Below, piece by piece: positions 33,458-37,021 of a DNA stretch of 37,021 nt. The notes beneath the pieces were generated by a model that saw only the letters and a list, made by a program, of their open reading frames with translations, was not told where the DNA came from and searched no databases. This DNA comes from Fen-999 sp044220545 (GTDB lineage Bacteria; Pseudomonadota; Gammaproteobacteria; Burkholderiales; Rhodocyclaceae): positions 1 to 37,021 of the forward strand of contig JBGAQX010000033.1 of the NCBI GenBank assembly GCA_044220545.1. The letters run 5' to 3'. Made by a program: the position numbers and the translations under genes. The stretch's first letter is position 1. The number at the start of each line of letters is the position of its first letter.

Positions 33458-35236
33458 TCAGAAGCGCAGGCCGACCGTCGCGGTGGCGTAGCTTCGATCG
33501 CGCATGCTGTTGTAGGCGCCGCCCCAGGTCGGATTCCACGCCAGCGAGGCGGTGTACATGCGGCGGTAGGTGGCCTGAAGGGCCACCGTACCGACCCGGC
33601 GCCCCTGGATGAAGACCGTGTCGTGCGACCAGCCCCGCACGTCGCTGGCAAAGGCGATGGTCGGCGTCAGGTCGAGTTCCGGTGCCACGCCGCGGTAGGT
33701 GACGCTCGCCCGCAGGCGATAGCCCCACGACGTCGGCGAAACATAGCCATCGAACGAACACTGCGCCGCGCCGCCGGTGCATACGCCGGCGACCGGGCCG
33801 ACGCCGTAGAGGTCCGACCGGCCGTAGCGGCGCACCGCCGGATCGGGCAGGTCGTGCACATGCTTGACACCCGCTTCGGCGGACAGCGCGAGATTCTCGC
33901 CGCCCAGGCCCTGCTGCCATCGCTGGCCGAGCGACATCAGCAGTTGCGTCACGCGGAGCCGGTCGTAGCCGTGGTAGACGGCGCCCAACGGGGTCGCGGC
34001 GGCGATGGCGCGCAGTTCGCTGGGCGCCGTGTTGGAGCTGAAGGCATTGAGCAGGTCGGCCGAATTGATCTGTACCGGCTGGTTGGGCAGGTAACTCAGT
34101 TCGCCGTTGAAGGCCAGGCCGCCGGCGGCCGTTTTCCAGGTCAACGCCGAGACGCGAATGTCCTCCGGGTACTCGGTAAGGTACAGGGCGTTACGGCCGT
34201 CCGGGTCGCCGGGAATGAAGGGCGTCGACGCGCGGGTCGTCTTGACGGCGCCGGTATACGGCCAGCGGCTGTGATAGCGGGCGCCATAGGCGCCGAACTC
34301 CGTGGCCAGCGCCGCCACCCGGTAGGTCACGCCGAAGCCGAACTGTCCGCTGTCGCTGACATCGGGTGTTGGCGCCCTCTTGCCATACAGGCCCGAGCTC
34401 AGGCCGAGCCGATCATTGGCACCGGCCAGCAGCACGCGGTTGCAGCCGGTGGCGTTGTAGTCCTGCGCCGAGAAGAAGGTGCCGCAGGCGTTCAGCTCGG
34501 ACGGCCGGTAGGCGATCTGGTAGAACGATTCCAGATTCATGTCGTCACTGATGCCGAGCCGCCCGAACAGCGCCGGAAACGGCACCGTGCTTTCTTCCGG
34601 CAAGGCGCCGGGGCGATTGATCGCCGGCAGGTTGAGCGGCGTCAGGGCGGACAGGCCGCCGAGGATCCGCCAGCCCTGGCCCCAGGCGACGTTCTGCTGG
34701 CCCAGGCGGGCGTACAAGGGCAGGCCGCCCACCGCGTAGGTGTCGTAGATATAGGCGTCCTGCACCACCAGGCCGGTGAACCGGGCGCGCGGCCGGAGAC
34801 CGTCCTCGCCCAGCGGCTGGCCGCTCGCGTAGCCATTGATCGTGTTGCCCCAGGGCCGGCCCTCGTCGGATAGAACCAGGTCATCCCAGAACTTGGCGCG
34901 CAGCAGGCCGCCGGCGCTGCCGCGCTTGACCTCGGCGCTGCCCACGCCCTTCAGAACCGTCGACACCGCGTCATGCCGGGCGAAGTTGAGGTTGCCGTCG
35001 TCCGAGTTGCGCCCGGACGGGGCGGCGCCGGCGATGCCGACCGCCGCGCCGTTGCCGGCCGAAACCAGGGCGGTGTCGCGCGAGCGGGTCCGAATGCTGG
35101 TCCCGTAGGTAAGTGCCCCGTGGAATTCGAGACTGGTTGCGTTCGAGTCCGGTGGCGCGGCCAACGCCGGCGCGGCCTGGCCCGCGCCAAGAGCAGCCAG
35201 TCCTCCCAGGGCAAGGCCCCACGGCAATGTATTCAT
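33458..35236 (-). CDS. DUF1302-type outer-membrane protein
   Basis: This 592-residue protein has a signal peptide (about 1-27, ending PALA) and a long stretch of alternating hydrophobic and polar residues typical of a beta-barrel. It ends in a C-terminal phenylalanine (TATVGLRF), the usual outer-membrane insertion signal. The start of the mature part (SLEFHGALTYGTSIRTRSRD) is characteristic of DUF1302 proteins, which are often found with a DUF1329 outer-membrane lipoprotein and linked to uptake or export of hydrophobic substrates. No DUF1329 gene is in the window. GGGGAAG precedes the ATG. It lies 166 bp downstream of the SDR-fold gene and may share its transcript or use a weak promoter in that gap (GATAAT near 35326). 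Confidence 0.75.
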   Translation of the reverse strand: MNTLPWGLALGGLAALGAGQAAPALAAPPDSNATSLEFHGALTYGTSIRTRSRDTALVSAGNGAAVGIAGAAPSGRNSDDGNLNFARHDAVSTVLKGVGSAEVKRGSAGGLLRAKFWDDLVLSDEGRPWGNTINGYASGQPLGEDGLRPRARFTGLVVQDAYIYDTYAVGGLPLYARLGQQNVAWGQGWRILGGLSALTPLNLPAINRPGALPEESTVPFPALFGRLGISDDMNLESFYQIAYRPSELNACGTFFSAQDYNATGCNRVLLAGANDRLGLSSGLYGKRAPTPDVSDSGQFGFGVTYRVAALATEFGAYGARYHSRWPYTGAVKTTRASTPFIPGDPDGRNALYLTEYPEDIRVSALTWKTAAGGLAFNGELSYLPNQPVQINSADLLNAFSSNTAPSELRAIAAATPLGAVYHGYDRLRVTQLLMSLGQRWQQGLGGENLALSAEAGVKHVHDLPDPAVRRYGRSDLYGVGPVAGVCTGGAAQCSFDGYVSPTSWGYRLRASVTYRGVAPELDLTPTIAFASDVRGWSHDTVFIQGRRVGTVALQATYRRMYTASLAWNPTWGGAYNSMRDRSYATATVGLRF

Positions 35237-35402
35237 CGTTGTTCTTCCCCGGTTGGTCGGTGGTCGGTCAAGCCGCAATGCCGGCGGCGAGGTCGCACTC
35301 CCGCCCACTCGCCGCCATCAACCACATTATCTCGGCGCCCGGCGCAATTGAACCAAGCGTCTGGACCGGTTTGCCAGCGATGTTCCCGCCCGAGCCCGGG
35401 CG

Positions 35403-36086
35403 CTAGCGCGTCACCCAGCCACCGCAAACCGGAAAGACCTGCCCGACGAAGCAGTTCGCCGATTCGCCGCACAGGTAGGCGGCGAATTCCGCGTCTTCCC
35501 TGGCGCTCACCAGGCGTCCCAGCGGCACCTCGCGCTGCAACCGCTCCTGGAACCGGGGGTCCGCCTGAACCTCCGGCGGGAAGTAGGTCGGGTTTTCGAC
35601 GAAGTTCTGCGCCACCGCATTCACCTGCACGTTGTGGGCAGCGACCTCGACGCCGACCGCCTGCACATAGGCAAGCTGGGCGCCGCGCGCGGCGCTGTAG
35701 GTCGACCGCGCCTTCATGCCGCGCAACGCGGACGCGCTGCCCATGACCAGAATCTTGCCCGCGCGCCGCTCGATCATGGCCGGCAGGACGGCCCGGAACA
35801 ATCTTGGCAGGGGATGCACCAGGGCGGCAAAGACGTCGTGCCACTCGTCGTCCGACACTTCCGCGGCGGCGGTGGCTGGCGCCCGTATCGCCAGGTTGGC
35901 GACCAGCACGTCGATGTGGCCCGCATCGGCGGCGATCGCCGCAGGCGCGCCGGTACCCAGGAGCGGGGCGGTACTCGCCACCACGGTGGCGCCGTGCTCG
36001 GCAAACACTTCGCACAGGGCGGGCCCCATGAACTGGTCGGCCTGGGTGACCAGCACCCGCTTGCCCAAAAGGTTTTGCTCTGACAT
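35403..36086 (-). CDS. SDR-fold protein, candidate halohydrin dehalogenase
   Basis: This 227-residue protein has the short-chain dehydrogenase fold but not the usual cofactor motif. In place of TGxxxGxG it has T-X4-F-X-G (Thr14, Phe19, Gly21 in VTQADQFMG). Its catalytic residues are Ser117, Tyr130 and Arg134, spaced S-X12-Y-X3-R, with Arg replacing the SDR lysine. These two signatures together define halohydrin dehalogenases, SDR relatives that lost NAD(P)H binding and convert vicinal haloalcohols to epoxides. The region around NPTYFPPE and the C-terminal GQVFPVCGGW also resemble what I remember of HheC. GGGAGA precedes ATG 36086. It is 46 bp downstream of the AHSA1-like gene, probably in one operon. 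A non-catalytic or divergent SDR is the main alternative. Confidence 0.7.
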   Translation of the reverse strand: MSEQNLLGKRVLVTQADQFMGPALCEVFAEHGATVVASTAPLLGTGAPAAIAADAGHIDVLVANLAIRAPATAAAEVSDDEWHDVFAALVHPLPRLFRAVLPAMIERRAGKILVMGSASALRGMKARSTYSAARGAQLAYVQAVGVEVAAHNVQVNAVAQNFVENPTYFPPEVQADPRFQERLQREVPLGRLVSAREDAEFAAYLCGESANCFVGQVFPVCGGWVTR

Positions 36087-36132
36087 GGTCTCTCCCGTAG
36101 GCAACGATGCGCCGCAAGGCCGCAAACCGCGA

Positions 36133-36579
36133 CTACTCAAGGATCTCCGGCTCGACGAGTTTGGCGAGCAGGACCAGCGAATCCTGCCAGCCGAGGTAAC
36201 ACATTTCAACCGGGATGACGTCCGGAATGCCCTCCTGCGCCACGGTCAATTCGGTGCCACACGACACCGCCCGCAAGGTCACCGTCACCTGTATCACGCC
36301 GGGCAGGTTCGGATCGTCGAACTTGTCCGTGTAGCGGATCAGTTCGTTCGGCACCAGTTCCAGGTACTCACCACCGAAGGCATGGCTTTGTCCGGTGGTG
36401 AAGTTCGTGAAGGACATCCTGAACGTCCCGCCGACTCTGGCGTCCATGTGCTGCACCGTGCCGGTAAAGCCGTTCGGCGGCAGCCATTTGGCCAGCGCGG
36501 CGGCGTCGAGGAAGGCGCGATAGACCCGTTCCGGTGGCGCGCGCAGGACGCGGTGAAGGCGAACAGTGTTGGTGGCCAT
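36133..36579 (-). CDS. AHSA1/SRPBCC-family protein
   Basis: This 148-residue protein belongs to the SRPBCC (START/Bet v1-like) superfamily, AHSA1 subgroup. The N-terminal LHRVLRAPPERVYRAFLD with AKWLPP, then GGTFRMSF and GGEYLELVPNELIRYTDKF, are typical. These proteins form a hydrophobic cavity and bind or act on small hydrophobic ligands; most have no known activity. GGAGAAG precedes the ATG. It appears to be the first gene of a small minus-strand operon with the candidate halohydrin dehalogenase, which suggests a shared small-molecule role. Confidence 0.85.
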   Translation of the reverse strand: MATNTVRLHRVLRAPPERVYRAFLDAAALAKWLPPNGFTGTVQHMDARVGGTFRMSFTNFTTGQSHAFGGEYLELVPNELIRYTDKFDDPNLPGVIQVTVTLRAVSCGTELTVAQEGIPDVIPVEMCYLGWQDSLVLLAKLVEPEILE

Positions 36580-36802
36580 GGGCGCTTCTCCGTGTCTGCC
36601 GTTGTTCGGGCGGTGCCGCCCAGAGGCTCCCCCGGGATGCTACCCGATTTCTCGGCCACCCCACGGGGCCAGAACAACCAGGAAGACGGTCAAGCCCGCC
36701 AACACCGCCCCTGCCGCAAGCCGGGCCTAACGAAGCCCTTGTGGTTTGGCTTGAGGTCGGTTTCTTCTTCATGGCTCCATCTTCTCAAGGTTTGGAGCCT
36801 CA

Positions 36803-37021
36803 TCAAAATCCGGGGCGATTCACTTGGCCATCAACGTAAGCGTCGAGAAGCCGGCGAATCATGCGCTGGTACTGAGTGTGGTGCTTTGAAGCTTCCGACT
36901 TGAAGAACTCGATGCTTTTCTTGCTCAGAGCCAGAGTTACCTTCACCCCTTCTTCACGAAATGCCAATTCGGCCGGCGAGGGGAGGAAGTCGGGAACCAC
37001 CTGAGCTTTGCCAAGGGGTTC
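36803..37021 (-). CDS. Ribbon-helix-helix antitoxin-like protein, 5' end cut by window
   Basis: The frame runs open to the window edge, giving 72 C-terminal residues. The VKVTLALSKKSIEFFKSEA segment is a ribbon-helix-helix strand and helix, and HTQYQRMIRRLLDAYVDGQ follows as the second helix. This pattern matches small CopG/BrnA-type antitoxins that repress their own operon and neutralise a BrnT-like RNase toxin usually encoded just upstream. That toxin would lie to the right, outside the window. A GTG at 37000 could start a 65-residue version, but the sequence before it (EPLGKAQ) looks like normal antitoxin N-terminal sequence. The 223-bp gap to the AHSA1 gene holds only a 7-bp hairpin (36773-36779 with 36793-36799). 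Confidence 0.7.
   Translation of the reverse strand, partial: EPLGKAQVVPDFLPSPAELAFREEGVKVTLALSKKSIEFFKSEASKHHTQYQRMIRRLLDAYVDGQVNRPGF

Noticed and set aside
33623..34873. 416-codon plus-strand ORF opposite the DUF1302 gene
   Set aside because: The minus-strand frame has a signal peptide, ribosome-binding site and beta-barrel C-terminus; the plus frame has none of these.
36773..36799. Hairpin after the antitoxin-like gene as a terminator
   Set aside because: The stem is 7 bp with a 13-nt loop and no T-tract, so the evidence is too weak to annotate.

Overview
The window is GC-rich chromosomal DNA from a Gram-negative betaproteobacterium. The best fit is the order Rhodocyclales (Dechloromonas/Azoarcus-like). 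This placement is an inference from gene content and order; I ran no database search. The evidence is an E. coli-like rne / rluC / yceF / yceD-rpmF-plsX-fabHDG-acpP-fabF block, a nadB / rpoE-rseABC-mucD block, a lepA-lepB-DUF4845-rnc-era-recO-pdxJ-acpS-nagZ block, and a PEP-CTERM protein with a PrsT-type TPR lipoprotein between the last two. Most of the DNA is conserved core genome. I saw no rRNA, tRNA, CRISPR array, insertion sequence or prophage.

Layout. 1-2.3 kb: the 3' end of an ankyrin-repeat gene, an NAD-type isocitrate dehydrogenase (minus strand) and a low-molecular-weight protein tyrosine phosphatase, closed by a bidirectional terminator. 2.3-5.4 kb: rne (minus) with a leader of about 430 nt that may hold a small ORF. 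5.4-8.0 kb: rluC, a HAD phosphatase and an S49 (SppA-type) protease. 8.1-9.4 kb (minus): yceF (Maf nucleotide pyrophosphatase) and an RsmI-like methyltransferase. 9.4-15.5 kb: yceD-rpmF-plsX-fabH-fabD-fabG-acpP-fabF, linking ribosomal protein L32 to phospholipid and fatty-acid synthesis, with a 19-bp hairpin just before plsX. 15.5-17.5 kb: a YgfX-like membrane protein converging on nadB. 17.7-21.9 kb: the envelope-stress operon rpoE-rseA-rseB-rseC-mucD plus a glutaredoxin-like gene, joined largely by short overlaps. 22.1-25.9 kb: the PEP-CTERM gene behind a sigma-54-type promoter, a strong terminator, then prsT. 26.0-33.4 kb: lepA to nagZ, densely packed and mostly overlapping. 33.5-36.6 kb (minus): an accessory group made of an AHSA1/SRPBCC protein, an SDR-fold protein carrying halohydrin-dehalogenase signatures, and a DUF1302-type outer-membrane protein. 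The right edge cuts a ribbon-helix-helix antitoxin-like gene.

How the genes work together. The fab block makes malonyl-ACP (FabD), starts chains (FabH), elongates them (FabF, FabG) on AcpP, and feeds PlsX. AcpS, 18 kb away, activates AcpP. RpoE, RseA and RseB sense envelope damage and MucD is the periplasmic protease arm. LepB, SppA and PrsT act on exported proteins. RNase E and RNase III are both encoded here.

Most worth a second look: (1) the SDR-fold protein at 35403-36086, which matches both halohydrin-dehalogenase signatures (T-X4-F-X-G and S-X12-Y-X3-R); (2) the sigma-54-type promoter at 22075-22090 with two upstream 9-bp direct repeats 51 bp apart; (3) the 19-bp stem ending 6 nt before the plsX start; (4) the long structured rne leader with a possible 82-codon ORF.
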